DNA of 64,000 bases from CG2-30-36-16 sp964372115 (GTDB taxonomy: Bacteria > Bacteroidota > Ignavibacteria > Ignavibacteriales > Ignavibacteriaceae): NCBI GenBank assembly GCA_964372115.1, contig CAYJPN010000001.1:184144-248143 (forward strand), in the 5' to 3' direction. This document shows positions 8,376 to 18,731 of this stretch, piece by piece. The translations under genes and the position numbers were made by a program. Below the pieces are notes generated by a model that saw nothing but the letters and a program-made list of their open reading frames with translations, made no database searches and was not told where the DNA came from. Position 1 is the stretch's first letter. Each line of letters begins with the position of its first letter.

Positions 8376-10601
8376 CTACTTGAGCAGCAGCATTTTATTT
8401 ACTGAAACAAAATTGCCAGCTCTCAATTGATAGAAATAAATTCCACTGGCAAGCGGCTTTTTATTTGATCCGCTCAATGCATCAAATTTTATTTGATGAT
8501 TTCCGGCTTCCATTTCTTTATCGAGTAAAACCGCAACTTCATTGCCTAGAATATCGAAAACTTTTAAAGTAGCATGCGCCATCATCGGCAATTCAAATTT
8601 AATTTGTGTTGTCGGATTAAATGGATTGGGATAATTTTGAAACAGATTAAAACCGGCTACAGTATTTTTATCATTTACGTTCACAATTGTCGGTTCACCT
8701 AATATATAACCTGTCGAAGTTCCAAAAAATGCTTTGCCATTTGCGGTAATGGCAGAGGAATAAAGATAGTGCTCACCTGTGAATGTTGTGTCAACACTCC
8801 ACGTCAAACCGACATCGGTAGTTTTAATAATCGTACCATCAAATAGCCCGATGTAACCGAGTGTATCGGAAGAAAATGCTATTGTATAAAATGAAGAATC
8901 TATATTATTTACACCGTGATCGATGTAATTCCAATTTGCTCCTTTATCATTTGTAAAACATATAAATTTATCACCGATTGCCATAGCTCTATCCTGATCT
9001 ATTTTTGCCACACCTTCAAAATCTTTTAGACTAAAATCAGGAGGGAAATTATTCAGCACAGCGGGGTTCCATGTTGCTCCGCCATCTATTGTTCTTTGTG
9101 TCCACGTATCCGGTCCGAGGGTAACAGCAGTTGAAGCATCGAATGCAATTATACTTCCGGATATATAGCCGGGACCGGCAAAAATTTGTGATTCTGTCCA
9201 GTTCTCGCCGCCGTCTGTAGTTACAAAAACATGATATTCACCATAATCATTTTGACTGAACCACGCATAACCATTGTTTTCATCCCCGAAACTAATTCCT
9301 CCTACAAGGTTTCTAGAAGCGGGGGCGACAGGATCTAATACCGTTCTCCAAGTAGCACCGTTATCTGTTGTTTTAACTATATGATGATTTTCTTTCAGCA
9401 CAAATCCCGTGTTGTTGTTTAAAAATGTCATTGCGCCGGAATTATTTTTGCCCGTATTGGAAAAATAACTCCATGAATTTCCGGTACTATCATCGCTTAA
9501 ATAAAAATCACCATTGCGGGTTACGGCATAACCTTTACCGTCAGCAAAACAAATAGCATTAATAGATGAAGGGGCTTTTGCCGGAAGCAGACGCCATGTT
9601 GTTCCAAAATCGGTTGAAATAATTAAATGTGTTGATGTTCCCAAAGCATAAATTAAATCTCCAGCGCCGGCAATATTCTGTAAACCGAATGCAAAATCTT
9701 CCGCTTTATTTGTCCACGTTTCGCCGCCGTCTGTTGTGTTTACAACAAACGCTTTACTGAAACCATCACTTCCTATTCCGATACCGTCGGTTGCATTTTT
9801 GAAATAGGCATCTTTTACCCTATCGTATACACCGGCGAATGATTGATTTTTTTTAGCCCATGTAACTCCGCCATCGGTAGATTTATATGCGGGTACTATA
9901 ACGCCGTTAAATTCATTTCCCTCGCCTATGGCAATAACATCGGTGGTACTTAAAATCTTTACAAATTTTAAAACACCGAAAAAATTATCGCTTATCGGTG
10001 TTGAATAAGTCCAGGTTTCACCGAGATCGGTTGAATATTTTTGTATATCTTTTTTATCACCTACAATAACACCGGAGTTACCGAGGAAATCGATATCATA
10101 CCACCTTCGGTTAGTTGTACCGACCAGCGAATCTTTTAACGCCCAGCTCATACCGCCGTCAATGGTTTTTAAAAGATAAGACTGCTTAAGTTTACCGGTT
10201 ATAACAAAACCTGTATTATGATCTACAAATTTTAGAACATCGCATAAACTTAAAGTAACATGCGGGATTGCAGAAGCGAAGGAATATGATAACCAACTTG
10301 CCCCGCCATCGGTTGTCCTTAAAATTGTTCCGTCCAAAGTTGTTCCCCAGCCGGTAGAGGCATCATTAAAAAAAACTTTTACAATATCTTTTGTAATTCC
10401 GGAAGATTGCTCTGTCCAGTTTTCTCCACCGTCAGAAGTAAAATAAATCATTCCACCATTCCCTACCATCCACCCTGTGTTTGCATCAACAAACACAATA
10501 TCGCGCATCGTTTCTTTGAAGTCGGGATTGCTGAGAATTTGCAAATTCTGAGCAAAACTACACATGGTAAGAAACACTAAAATTGTTATTAATTTTTTCA
10601 T
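8376..10601 (-). CDS. Secreted Ycf48-like beta-propeller protein with T9SS sorting domain
   Basis: A 741-residue protein with a signal peptide (ends about residue 18) and roughly a dozen repeats of the TTDGGxTW type. This is the Ycf48/BNR-like propeller signature, often misnamed as a photosystem II assembly factor. The last about 85 residues are a T9SS type A sorting domain: FQNYPNPFNPTT, a middle LKVFDILGNEV strand, then SGIYFYQL and a basic end. It should be exported through T9SS and attached to or released from the surface. It is 17 bases downstream of the barrel gene and forms the last gene of module copy 1. A sensing or ligand-capture role next to the TonB receptor is inferred. Confidence 0.85.
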   Translation of the reverse strand: MKKLITILVFLTMCSFAQNLQILSNPDFKETMRDIVFVDANTGWMVGNGGMIYFTSDGGENWTEQSSGITKDIVKVFFNDASTGWGTTLDGTILRTTDGGASWLSYSFASAIPHVTLSLCDVLKFVDHNTGFVITGKLKQSYLLKTIDGGMSWALKDSLVGTTNRRWYDIDFLGNSGVIVGDKKDIQKYSTDLGETWTYSTPISDNFFGVLKFVKILSTTDVIAIGEGNEFNGVIVPAYKSTDGGVTWAKKNQSFAGVYDRVKDAYFKNATDGIGIGSDGFSKAFVVNTTDGGETWTNKAEDFAFGLQNIAGAGDLIYALGTSTHLIISTDFGTTWRLLPAKAPSSINAICFADGKGYAVTRNGDFYLSDDSTGNSWSYFSNTGKNNSGAMTFLNNNTGFVLKENHHIVKTTDNGATWRTVLDPVAPASRNLVGGISFGDENNGYAWFSQNDYGEYHVFVTTDGGENWTESQIFAGPGYISGSIIAFDASTAVTLGPDTWTQRTIDGGATWNPAVLNNFPPDFSLKDFEGVAKIDQDRAMAIGDKFICFTNDKGANWNYIDHGVNNIDSSFYTIAFSSDTLGYIGLFDGTIIKTTDVGLTWSVDTTFTGEHYLYSSAITANGKAFFGTSTGYILGEPTIVNVNDKNTVAGFNLFQNYPNPFNPTTQIKFELPMMAHATLKVFDILGNEVAVLLDKEMEAGNHQIKFDALSGSNKKPLASGIYFYQLRAGNFVSVNKMLLLK

Positions 10602-10618
10602 GTCAATCTCCTTAAAGA

Positions 10619-12136
10619 TTAAAAAACTTTTATTCGGTATTCCAGGGTTGAATTAAAATTATTTCTTTTTTCGCCGCCAAATATTGAACCGGAATTTGGT
10701 GTGGTGACTTCATAACCAAGGTAAATTAAAAAAGTGCCGTCAAATATTTTGTCAAATTGTGAAGTCATTGAAAACATATGTCGGGTAAATGAAGTTTGAA
10801 GATATAGAAGATCGTATCGACTGTAACTATTAAAATAGTTTGAAGCAGAATTTGTTTGCAGTTCACTTTGCGGCTGGTTCTTTGCATAAAAACCGTAAGT
10901 AAAAAGCGTTGAAATATTATTATAAAATTTTATATGTGAACCGAATTTAATATTGTAGCAATTATATTTTATATCAGAAAAAACCGCCGAGTAATGATCG
11001 TTCTGCGTAAGCGAATTAACGGACAAACCACCTTCAACTCCAAATGTTAAAGAAGGAGTTAAAGTATACTGAACAGCCGCTAAAAAAAAATTGGACGAAA
11101 GTTTTCTATCATAATATAAAACATTAAAAGCGGGGTATTTTGCCCAACCGTTTTCCGTATGCAAAACATACTGAAGATAAATCAGTGCGCCGGAGAAAAC
11201 CGACGACAACTTTAAACCGGCATCTAAAAAATCATTTTGCCAAAAGCCCACCGAGACCGGGTTAATAGCATCATCTTTTATACTATTTTTTTCAATTCCC
11301 ATTGAGATGTAACCAGCCCCTTTAAATATTTTTTTCGAATCATAAGAAAATGTCAATCCCGATTTATATGAGTTGGTATATGCATAACGGGTTTCTGTTT
11401 TTTTTCTGAAGACATTTGGAAAATCATAACCTTTAAATTTTAGAATGATAGTTTCCTGGGTAAGCGATCCTTCATCTTCGCGATAGGCAATTCTTTCGTT
11501 TTTATCAGCGATATCAAAAACTAACCCTGCATTAAAAGAATTCATAAAAGAATAATTAAAACCGAGTCTCGCATCAATATCGCGATGTTCCGATGTAGGT
11601 CTCGGTGAAACCTGCTTTAGTGCTTCATCAACGGCATAATCAAATCTTAAACCGGCAGAAAAAACTTTTGAAAGAATAATAGCGTATTCTGCGTTCATTG
11701 CAATTCCATTAATTCTTGTATTACCCGATGTGCTGTCCCCGATAAAAAACGGGTTACCGGTTTGATAATCTCTTGTGAAAATCCAATCCCAGTTTCTTCT
11801 TTCGGAACGTAAAAAAGCAAAACTACCTTTAAACTTTTGAGTTGAATCAATTGACTTTTTACCCGAAGCGGCTAATTGATATAACCGGTTAATTCCGGGT
11901 TCAATAAATTGTTTAAAATTTCCTTCTTCATCATTAATTTCTGACCTCAGTGATAATACTTCATCTTTTAATTCAAAATTTAGCAGTGCCGGATTTCCGC
12001 CAAAATAGTATGAGTTTATTTTATCCGGTGAATTAAAAATTAATGAAAAACCTGTCGGGAACTCATAAAAACTTTGAGCGTTTGTATCAACAAGTTGAAC
12101 AATAAAAAATAAAAATATTATAAAAATTTTCTTCAT
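10619..12136 (-). CDS. Outer-membrane beta-barrel protein, DUF6850-like (module copy 1)
   Basis: A 505-residue protein with a signal peptide ending TNAQS. The rest is alternating strand sequence rich in aromatic residues, and it ends in a barrel-type strand (LEYRIKVF). It is a paralogue of the protein at 29575-31038: both have a GNPA motif near residue 50, a STSGN-x-R segment, and a matching stretch with a charged SEHR/SESH loop before LGF. This fits the DUF6850 outer-membrane barrel family (name from memory). It lies between the DUF4876-like lipoprotein and the Ycf48 propeller gene with short gaps. Probably a transport or secretion channel partner of the TonB receptor; not a porin family I recognise. 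Confidence 0.7.
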   Translation of the reverse strand: MKKIFIIFLFFIVQLVDTNAQSFYEFPTGFSLIFNSPDKINSYYFGGNPALLNFELKDEVLSLRSEINDEEGNFKQFIEPGINRLYQLAASGKKSIDSTQKFKGSFAFLRSERRNWDWIFTRDYQTGNPFFIGDSTSGNTRINGIAMNAEYAIILSKVFSAGLRFDYAVDEALKQVSPRPTSEHRDIDARLGFNYSFMNSFNAGLVFDIADKNERIAYREDEGSLTQETIILKFKGYDFPNVFRKKTETRYAYTNSYKSGLTFSYDSKKIFKGAGYISMGIEKNSIKDDAINPVSVGFWQNDFLDAGLKLSSVFSGALIYLQYVLHTENGWAKYPAFNVLYYDRKLSSNFFLAAVQYTLTPSLTFGVEGGLSVNSLTQNDHYSAVFSDIKYNCYNIKFGSHIKFYNNISTLFTYGFYAKNQPQSELQTNSASNYFNSYSRYDLLYLQTSFTRHMFSMTSQFDKIFDGTFLIYLGYEVTTPNSGSIFGGEKRNNFNSTLEYRIKVF

Positions 12137-12154
12137 TAATTTTTCAATTATGTT

Positions 12155-13348
12155 CTAATGATAAAATTGCGGTGTCGGATGTTCGATGATTATAAAATCA
12201 ACCGAAGAGTTGTTTTCATCCTTTAATATTTTTCTGCCTGTATCAGAAATTAATATTCTTTCCATTGATTTTCCGGTATAGAACTGAATTCCTCCTGTAG
12301 CGCCGGCATCGATAGATTGATTCAGTATCTTTTCATCAAGTTTTGTCGGGTCACTCATGTATTCCACGCCATCCAAAATTGTTCTGTACGGAATTAAAAA
12401 TTGATCATCAAACGCCTTTAAGGAATCGACAGAATATCTGGCTAATATTAAAGCTCCCTTCTCACCGCCGATTAACCAATCATTTCCTGCAGGCTGATAA
12501 ATTCTAATCATATTAGGAGCTGCCGGATTATCAACATCGGGCGCATCATCCTTATAAAATTCAAATGCCGAATGCGACAGGTCGACACTATTAGGAGCAT
12601 TTATTCGATGATCAATTGCATCCTCTGCGCAAACAACAAACTCACCCGGTTGAATCGGATAATCGCTTCCCGTTCCGGGAAATATCCAGATACTTTTTGA
12701 ATGAACATAAGCCGGATCATCGCGATAATTTAATCCAAGGTAAGAACTTGAATAAACAACTGCAATCATTAAGCTATCGAGATAAAGTACGGAATCGGAT
12801 TGATTAAATATTTCCACATATTTATCGTGGTAATATAAACCGGAGCCGTTCGGTCCGCACCCATATATCTCGCTGATGATTAAAGGAGAAGAACCCACAA
12901 CTATTTCCATATCGAGTTGAACAGGCTCTGTGTTTGCTGCATTTAGTTCAACAATTCTTCTGTTTTTATTTGTAAGTTTTATATTTGATGCGGCTGACCC
13001 GCTTATTATCTGCATTTCTTCCGGCGTCATTAACCTGTTTGCGGTAACGAGATATTTATCCGATAAAATACCGTTAATGCTCACAACACCGTTCGAGTCG
13101 GAAAACAGTTTGTACTCGGTACCTAACAAATTTGATTTTAATGTAACTTCGGCGTCTCTAACACGCGTATTTCCATAAAGCGCCTGCATAAAACCTGAGT
13201 TATCATTCAGCACGAGTTTAAATGTTATTTCTCTTTCTATTTTTTCGGGTTTCGATTCAACACCGAGAAAATCGCCGCATCCAATTGTAATGACTAAAAT
13301 TGATGCTAAAAATATTCCAATAAAAATTTTAATTTTTAATTTATTCAT
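12155..13348 (-). CDS. Surface lipoprotein, DUF4876-like (module copy 1)
   Basis: A 397-residue lipoprotein with lipobox ITIGCGDF. About residues 40-140 form a carboxypeptidase-regulatory-like beta domain (ending DSNGVVSINGI). About residues 150-397 carry the signature LIISEIYGCGP then YVEIFNQSDS, like a lamin-tail/DUF4876 fold, and it ends SVDFIIIEHPTPQFYH. The C-terminus of the paralogue at 33855-34952 ends almost the same way (IIPHPTPGHQK). The gene sits six bases after the TonB receptor stop, so the two are co-translated. In other Bacteroidota such lipoproteins pair with a TonB receptor and may act as the surface lid or ligand binder. That role is inferred. Confidence 0.72.
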   Translation of the reverse strand: MNKLKIKIFIGIFLASILVITIGCGDFLGVESKPEKIEREITFKLVLNDNSGFMQALYGNTRVRDAEVTLKSNLLGTEYKLFSDSNGVVSINGILSDKYLVTANRLMTPEEMQIISGSAASNIKLTNKNRRIVELNAANTEPVQLDMEIVVGSSPLIISEIYGCGPNGSGLYYHDKYVEIFNQSDSVLYLDSLMIAVVYSSSYLGLNYRDDPAYVHSKSIWIFPGTGSDYPIQPGEFVVCAEDAIDHRINAPNSVDLSHSAFEFYKDDAPDVDNPAAPNMIRIYQPAGNDWLIGGEKGALILARYSVDSLKAFDDQFLIPYRTILDGVEYMSDPTKLDEKILNQSIDAGATGGIQFYTGKSMERILISDTGRKILKDENNSSVDFIIIEHPTPQFYH

Positions 13349-13354
13349 TTTAAT

Positions 13355-16024
13355 TTATCTAAAATTTAACGTCGAGCTAAAATCGATACCGTAAAAAATA
13401 TCCGGGTTTCTTCTTTCATAATTTGGAGATGCGGCAGAACTTCTTCTTAATTTATATAAAGGTTGATTATTAAAAAAGTTATTAACATAAAAAGAAATAG
13501 CGGCGCCTTTCCATAGTGATTTACTTACCTTCACATTAAAAAGCCATTTGTTGGGTTTATTTTCTTCGAGCAATTCAAATGGTTGAATTGAACGACGCAA
13601 TGAAACAAATTGAGCATTATTTCGTTCACTTTCGGGAATATAAGTAAGAGTACCATCGGGAGAGTAATAACCGACGGCAAGAGTATCGTCATATTTTCTA
13701 CGTCCGTCAATTTCAATTAATTTTTGTTGAACGTGAACTGTTAACCAAAGACCAAGGGTTTTTGCCTGCACCTCAAACCTGTAATTTATCAACAAATCTT
13801 TATTATAATATTCATATGAAGTATACATAGGCATCACTTCACTATTCAGCGAAGGGACAAATCTGGATGAGGAAAAGTAATAACCATCGAGAGTGCCGCT
13901 TTCGTTATAAATATATGCGGCGTCAATTTTAATAACTGTATTTATTGTAGGAATTCTTTTTGTTGTTACTGATGCTTCTATCCCTTTTACATTCTGCCAA
14001 CCGTTATTTGCGTTTTTTGAATAAGTATCAATGTAAGTTCGAGTAACAGTAGAGTTAGATTCGTCAGGCCAATTAGGAAATGACTTTTTGTAATAAATAG
14101 TCGGTTCGTTAATTCCTCTGAACATTCCTGTTGTTTGGTTGATATATCCGGTTAAAGAAAAGCCGAGCAAATCAAACTGCTGGTCGAAACTTGCTTCATA
14201 TTTCGTCTGCTTGTAACCTTTAATATTATTATTTGCCTGCTGCCGGATGAATGTTGATACGAGCGAAAAATTGCTGTCGGGATATTGAGGATTTACGACA
14301 GAAACAGTATCAATAATATCGAAATATTTATCCTGCGCGAAAATCATTCCCAAAGGCGGCGACTTTGAAGTTACGCCGTAACCGAGACGAAACTGGGAAT
14401 CATCACTCAGATTCATTGAAAAAGTAACTCTCGGATTTAAAAAACTTCCGTTATGTGACTCAATCAGATCAGCCTGACCAATCAAACCTTTAAAGTTGAT
14501 ACCGCTTGGTCTGTAACTTTCATATCTCACACCTGCCTGTAGAGTAAAAGGTTTCCAAAGCGTGCCTGTAATTTTATCCTCGGTATAAAAACTTACTATA
14601 GCATATTCGGGAATATCGCTGTATGTTCGCAGCCGCGGAGTTGTTGTTGAAACACTTGGGGGAAATAAAGGATCAAAAACAATTCCTTCTCCTTTATTAA
14701 AATCGTTCCTGTAAGTACCGCCAATTATCCATCCATGAAGTATATCGCCGGTGAAAAATTTGTAGTTGTAATTAACATCGGCGTACAAATTCCATACATC
14801 ACCGCGAATATTTTTTTTGCCAATGTAAGAACCAAATACAATTCTCCCCTCCTGCGTGCCTTCGTTCAAACGGTTTGAAATTACAATATTGTCTCTAGAA
14901 ACTAATTGTTGCGCGTACGAGTTTTGCCTTGTATATGAGATTGATATTTTAGCTGATAATTTATTAAACGAATCAAATAATCGAGAGTAATCGCCCGAAT
15001 ATTTGAAGTTTACATCCCGATTATACCACGCTTCTCTTAATGCGTAACCGGGTTTTTCTTTGTACTCATCAAAAGCTCTTGTAAAACTGAATATATTTTT
15101 CCAATTAAAATCTTCGTTATCTTTTTCGAACGACAACTGCGCTGCAATTCGCGTATAACCATCGCCCTGAACCCTAATATTACGTTCTGAAGAGGCAACG
15201 TTAAAATTTCCGTTTACAATCCAATTGTAAAAGTTATAACCCCCGCTTATGTTTAACTCGTAAAGCTGTGGATTATATTTTATTTTGGCTTTTGGTGTTT
15301 CGGCGGCAGCCTTTGTTTTAACAATCATCAAACCGTCTACAAGGTCGCCGTAAACAGCGGATGGAATTCCCCGGATGATCTCAACTTCTTTTATATTTTC
15401 CGCCGGAATTGACCGGAGATCGATACCGCTGTTAGCTGTTGAGTAGCCGATACCAACCTGCATATTTGCGTTATTGGAAACCGGAACGCCATCAAGAATA
15501 ATTTGAGTTCCGAGTGCGTCGCCGCTTCTAATTTGTGCTTTTTCGGATGTGTTTAATGTGGGGTTTGTCGTTTCAACTCCGGGCGTAAGTTTTAACACAT
15601 CATTTAAACTCGAAGCCTGCATATGTTCAATTTCACTTGAGGAAACGATTGTTTTTGTTTCGGGTGTGATGGGATTAAAATCTGATTTTGCGACAACCTC
15701 TATCGTCCCGATTTCAAAAGATGTGCTTTTTAGTGAAAAGTTTTTCTCAATTATTTTACCGGTTAATATTTCAATTTTTTGAGTAACTTTTTCAAAACCG
15801 ATAAATGAAACTTCAATTGTGTAGGTTCCCGGACGGGCAATAATTTTATATCTGCCGCGCAGATCAGAAGAAGTTCCATTATTACTTTCTTTGATGATAA
15901 GATTTGCGAAAGGTAAAACATCCCCTTTTTCATCGGTTACAATACCGGTTATACTACCAAGATTTCCTTGAGCGAAAACTTGAATTAAGAATGCCGAAAA
16001 AAATATATATGTCAGAATTTTCAT
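13355..16024 (-). CDS. TonB-dependent outer-membrane receptor (module copy 1)
   Basis: An 889-residue receptor: signal peptide (about 1-18), carboxypeptidase-regulatory-like domain (about 22-105, GSITGIVTDEKGD), plug domain (about 125-240, LKLTPGVET and IILDGVPVSNNANM), then a long barrel. It should import a ligand through the outer membrane with TonB/ExbBD energy. Unlike the copy at 34964-37936 it has no STN signalling domain, and no sigma factor/FecR pair lies beside it. It starts a tight operon with the DUF4876-like lipoprotein, barrel and Ycf48 propeller. The ligand cannot be named; it lacks SusC features and no SusD gene is present. Confidence 0.9.
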   Translation of the reverse strand: MKILTYIFFSAFLIQVFAQGNLGSITGIVTDEKGDVLPFANLIIKESNNGTSSDLRGRYKIIARPGTYTIEVSFIGFEKVTQKIEILTGKIIEKNFSLKSTSFEIGTIEVVAKSDFNPITPETKTIVSSSEIEHMQASSLNDVLKLTPGVETTNPTLNTSEKAQIRSGDALGTQIILDGVPVSNNANMQVGIGYSTANSGIDLRSIPAENIKEVEIIRGIPSAVYGDLVDGLMIVKTKAAAETPKAKIKYNPQLYELNISGGYNFYNWIVNGNFNVASSERNIRVQGDGYTRIAAQLSFEKDNEDFNWKNIFSFTRAFDEYKEKPGYALREAWYNRDVNFKYSGDYSRLFDSFNKLSAKISISYTRQNSYAQQLVSRDNIVISNRLNEGTQEGRIVFGSYIGKKNIRGDVWNLYADVNYNYKFFTGDILHGWIIGGTYRNDFNKGEGIVFDPLFPPSVSTTTPRLRTYSDIPEYAIVSFYTEDKITGTLWKPFTLQAGVRYESYRPSGINFKGLIGQADLIESHNGSFLNPRVTFSMNLSDDSQFRLGYGVTSKSPPLGMIFAQDKYFDIIDTVSVVNPQYPDSNFSLVSTFIRQQANNNIKGYKQTKYEASFDQQFDLLGFSLTGYINQTTGMFRGINEPTIYYKKSFPNWPDESNSTVTRTYIDTYSKNANNGWQNVKGIEASVTTKRIPTINTVIKIDAAYIYNESGTLDGYYFSSSRFVPSLNSEVMPMYTSYEYYNKDLLINYRFEVQAKTLGLWLTVHVQQKLIEIDGRRKYDDTLAVGYYSPDGTLTYIPESERNNAQFVSLRRSIQPFELLEENKPNKWLFNVKVSKSLWKGAAISFYVNNFFNNQPLYKLRRSSAASPNYERRNPDIFYGIDFSSTLNFR

Positions 16025-16113
16025 AACATTTTTTTAACGATGAAAATGAGGGGATTTTCTCGAACGCATGAATTCAGCAGATCGAAACTTTTCCGTTAAC
16101 TCAACCGAGCGCC

Positions 16114-16154
16114 TGTCGAAATCGGTACTTATTTACAAATACCGCATTTCGACA
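16114..16154. repeat. Long imperfect inverted repeat between T9SS gene and TonB receptor gene
   Basis: TGTCGAAATCGGTA (16114-16127) pairs with TACCG-C-ATTTCGACA (16140-16154), leaving one bulged base and a 12-base loop. It lies between the end of the Ycf48 gene (16202) and the start of the TonB receptor (16024). A terminator for the upstream gene, or a 5' UTR element of the receptor mRNA, are both possible; no long U-tract follows. Confidence 0.5.
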
Positions 16155-16201
16155 AGCCCAATGCCCGGAATAATTATTTTAAGACAGCTCAAAGACTAAT
16201 T

Positions 16202-18631
16202 TTACTTTAGTAAAATCATCTTTCTTTTTGCGGAAAAATTACCCGCATTTAATTCGTAGAAATAAACGCCGCTGGAAAGTTTGCTGGCGTCAAATTCAAC
16301 CTGGTAGCTGCCTGCTTCTTTTATTTCATTTACAAGTGAAGCAACTTTAGAACCGAGTATATTATATATATTCAATTCTACTTGGGATTTTGCTGCAACA
16401 CTATATTTAATAGTTGTGTTTGGATTAAACGGGTTAGGATAATTCTGAGATAGTTCGAATTTTTCAGGAGTAGATAAATTAACTTCTACAACATTCGAAT
16501 ATTTGAATGAACCATCGAAATCGATTTGTTTTAACCTGTAATTTACACTACCGCTAAACGTTACATTATCCTTGAAACTATAATTCGATTTTTCGGTTGT
16601 TGTTCCTTTTCCTTCAACAAAACCAACTTTATTCCATGAAGAATTCCCGAGTTTTCTTTCAATCTGGAATCCCAAATTATTCACTTCCGTTGCTGTTGTC
16701 CAGTTAAGTGAAACATCTTTCCCGGAAACTGATACGGTAAATGAAGTTAGTTCAACCGGTATTAATGGATCGCTGTATCCTTTTAGAATGGTGCCGCCAC
16801 TGCCGCATGTCCATAAATCGTTACCGACGATAGCCATGCTATACAGACCATTGTTGTTTATTTTTTTGCCGGGCGTCCAGCTTGCACCGCCGTCTTGAGT
16901 GTATAAAATATTTCCGTTTATATCACTAAACCATGTTATATCTATATCTTTACAAGCTATACCCCAAATACTACCATAATTATCAAAAGAAGCGGGGAAT
17001 GAAATAGCATTCCAGGTTAAACCGCCGTCTGTAGTTTTTGACATTACCGGCGAAGGAGAATTGTAGCCGCCGATGTAACCGATGTTATTATCTAAAAATC
17101 CAATAGCAAAAAAACTGCCGGGAATATTGGTTGTTAAAGCGGTCCAGGTATCTCCGCCGTCTGTTGTCATGTATGCTTTTGCAGAACCGCCGACAGCAAT
17201 CACTTTTTGATCATCAAATACTTTTAAACCATAAATGATGGTTGTACCGAAAGGCGAGTTTGTAAGAGTCCAGTTTGCGCCGCCGTCAATAGTTTTTATT
17301 ATTTTTCCGGTAGAACTTGCAGCATAGCCAACCAACGCGCTGGCAAATCCCATATCATAAAAATCTGCCGTTGTACTCACAATCGGATTTGTAAGTTCGG
17401 CGAATGTAGCTCCGCCATCTGTTGTTTTGAATAATTTATTGTTGCCTGTGCCTGCATACCAAATATCGTTTGTTGGCATCGCAAAAGAATATACTTGCAA
17501 TGTAAAGTTAAAACCTACATCACTCCAGGTTAAACCTGCATCGGTTGTTTTTAGTAAGAACCCAAGATTATCGGCAGAAGTGGTTGAGCCGCCTCCAGCG
17601 AGACCAAAAGTACTACTCTTGAACTTTATCTGACGCAGTGTTTCAGTTGTTAGTGAGGTGCTTAGCGCAGTCCAGCTATCACCGGCATTGGTGCTTTTAT
17701 ATAACGCGCCATATTTTCCACAAGCATAATAAGATGACCCGAATTGAGTAACCGAATACATCGCTTCGAGGCCAGAGGTAACGCCAGTCCATGTTAACCC
17801 GCCATCAGTGGTTTTATAAATATCGCCATTATTATTATTTGTAACAAAACCAGTTGTTAAACTTTCAAAATAAACTGAGTTAGGAACGATCAAACCATTA
17901 GTAACTGTACTAGCCCATGTAGTACCGCCATCAGTAGTGTAATACACTTTACCGCCATCCTGCGACGCAAACCAACCATGATTTGCATCCACGAAACAAA
18001 TTCCCCAGATGGTTTTTGTGAATCCGGCTGGAGTAACATTTGCCCATGTTGCACCATAATCAGTTGAACGACTTAAGTATTGAACAGCACCACTTGATGC
18101 AGTGCCGATATAAATATTATTTGCCGAAACAACATCAATGCTATAAATTGAATTAGTTATAGGAGAACTCAAACTTGTCCAGGTAGTTCCACCGTTTGTA
18201 GTTTTAACTATGGCGCCGTTTGCACCAACAGCATACCCGGTATCAGCATCGACAAAATCGATATCGTATAATTTGTCGGTAATACCTGTATTAAGTATTG
18301 TTCCCGATGCACCGCCATCTGTGGTTTTCATTATTAAACCGAGATCACCACAAGCGTACCACAAGAGAGGACTTACTATAACTGATGATTTTATTTCTCT
18401 TCCATCAGGCTCATCGGCATAAAATACTTCAAGAGTCGTCCCGCCATCTGCGGAACCTAAAAATACGCCGGACTGACCAAAGGCAACGACCACATTTTCA
18501 GAGATTGCTTGAACTGTATTGAGTGTATTTCCCTGCGGTTTTGGATTCTGCCATGTCCAATCAAATGATTGGGCAACAGCCATTGAACTCATCAGAAGAA
18601 CTCCGATTAGTATTGTGACACTTTTTTTCAT
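16202..18631 (-). CDS. Secreted Ycf48-like beta-propeller protein with Ig-like and T9SS sorting domains
   Basis: An 809-residue exported protein: signal peptide (1-20, ending AVAQS), about a dozen TTDGGxTW-type propeller repeats (about 60-620), a fibronectin-like domain (about 630-725, starting IPVELTSF), then a T9SS type A tail (LSQNYPNPFNPNT ... SGVYFYEL). The IPVELTSF-to-NYPNPFNP block is shared with the protein at 20743-22710, so the tail has been reused as a unit. It follows the polyferredoxin gene by 100 bases. It is a stand-alone surface protein or a partner of module copy 1, whose receptor starts 178 bases downstream. Confidence 0.85.
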   Translation of the reverse strand: MKKSVTILIGVLLMSSMAVAQSFDWTWQNPKPQGNTLNTVQAISENVVVAFGQSGVFLGSADGGTTLEVFYADEPDGREIKSSVIVSPLLWYACGDLGLIMKTTDGGASGTILNTGITDKLYDIDFVDADTGYAVGANGAIVKTTNGGTTWTSLSSPITNSIYSIDVVSANNIYIGTASSGAVQYLSRSTDYGATWANVTPAGFTKTIWGICFVDANHGWFASQDGGKVYYTTDGGTTWASTVTNGLIVPNSVYFESLTTGFVTNNNNGDIYKTTDGGLTWTGVTSGLEAMYSVTQFGSSYYACGKYGALYKSTNAGDSWTALSTSLTTETLRQIKFKSSTFGLAGGGSTTSADNLGFLLKTTDAGLTWSDVGFNFTLQVYSFAMPTNDIWYAGTGNNKLFKTTDGGATFAELTNPIVSTTADFYDMGFASALVGYAASSTGKIIKTIDGGANWTLTNSPFGTTIIYGLKVFDDQKVIAVGGSAKAYMTTDGGDTWTALTTNIPGSFFAIGFLDNNIGYIGGYNSPSPVMSKTTDGGLTWNAISFPASFDNYGSIWGIACKDIDITWFSDINGNILYTQDGGASWTPGKKINNNGLYSMAIVGNDLWTCGSGGTILKGYSDPLIPVELTSFTVSVSGKDVSLNWTTATEVNNLGFQIERKLGNSSWNKVGFVEGKGTTTEKSNYSFKDNVTFSGSVNYRLKQIDFDGSFKYSNVVEVNLSTPEKFELSQNYPNPFNPNTTIKYSVAAKSQVELNIYNILGSKVASLVNEIKEAGSYQVEFDASKLSSGVYFYELNAGNFSAKRKMILLK

Positions 18632-18731
18632 TACTCACCTCATTAATTAATTTTAGAAGTTAGAATAGTATACTTTAAATTTTCATCTTTTTGTTTTTTA
18701 AATAATTACTAATTAAATATAACATATTAAA

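Noticed and set aside
8376..10601. Photosystem II assembly factor
   Set aside because: The Ycf48 label comes from the repeat only; signal peptide and T9SS tail show a secreted surface protein and no photosynthesis genes are present.
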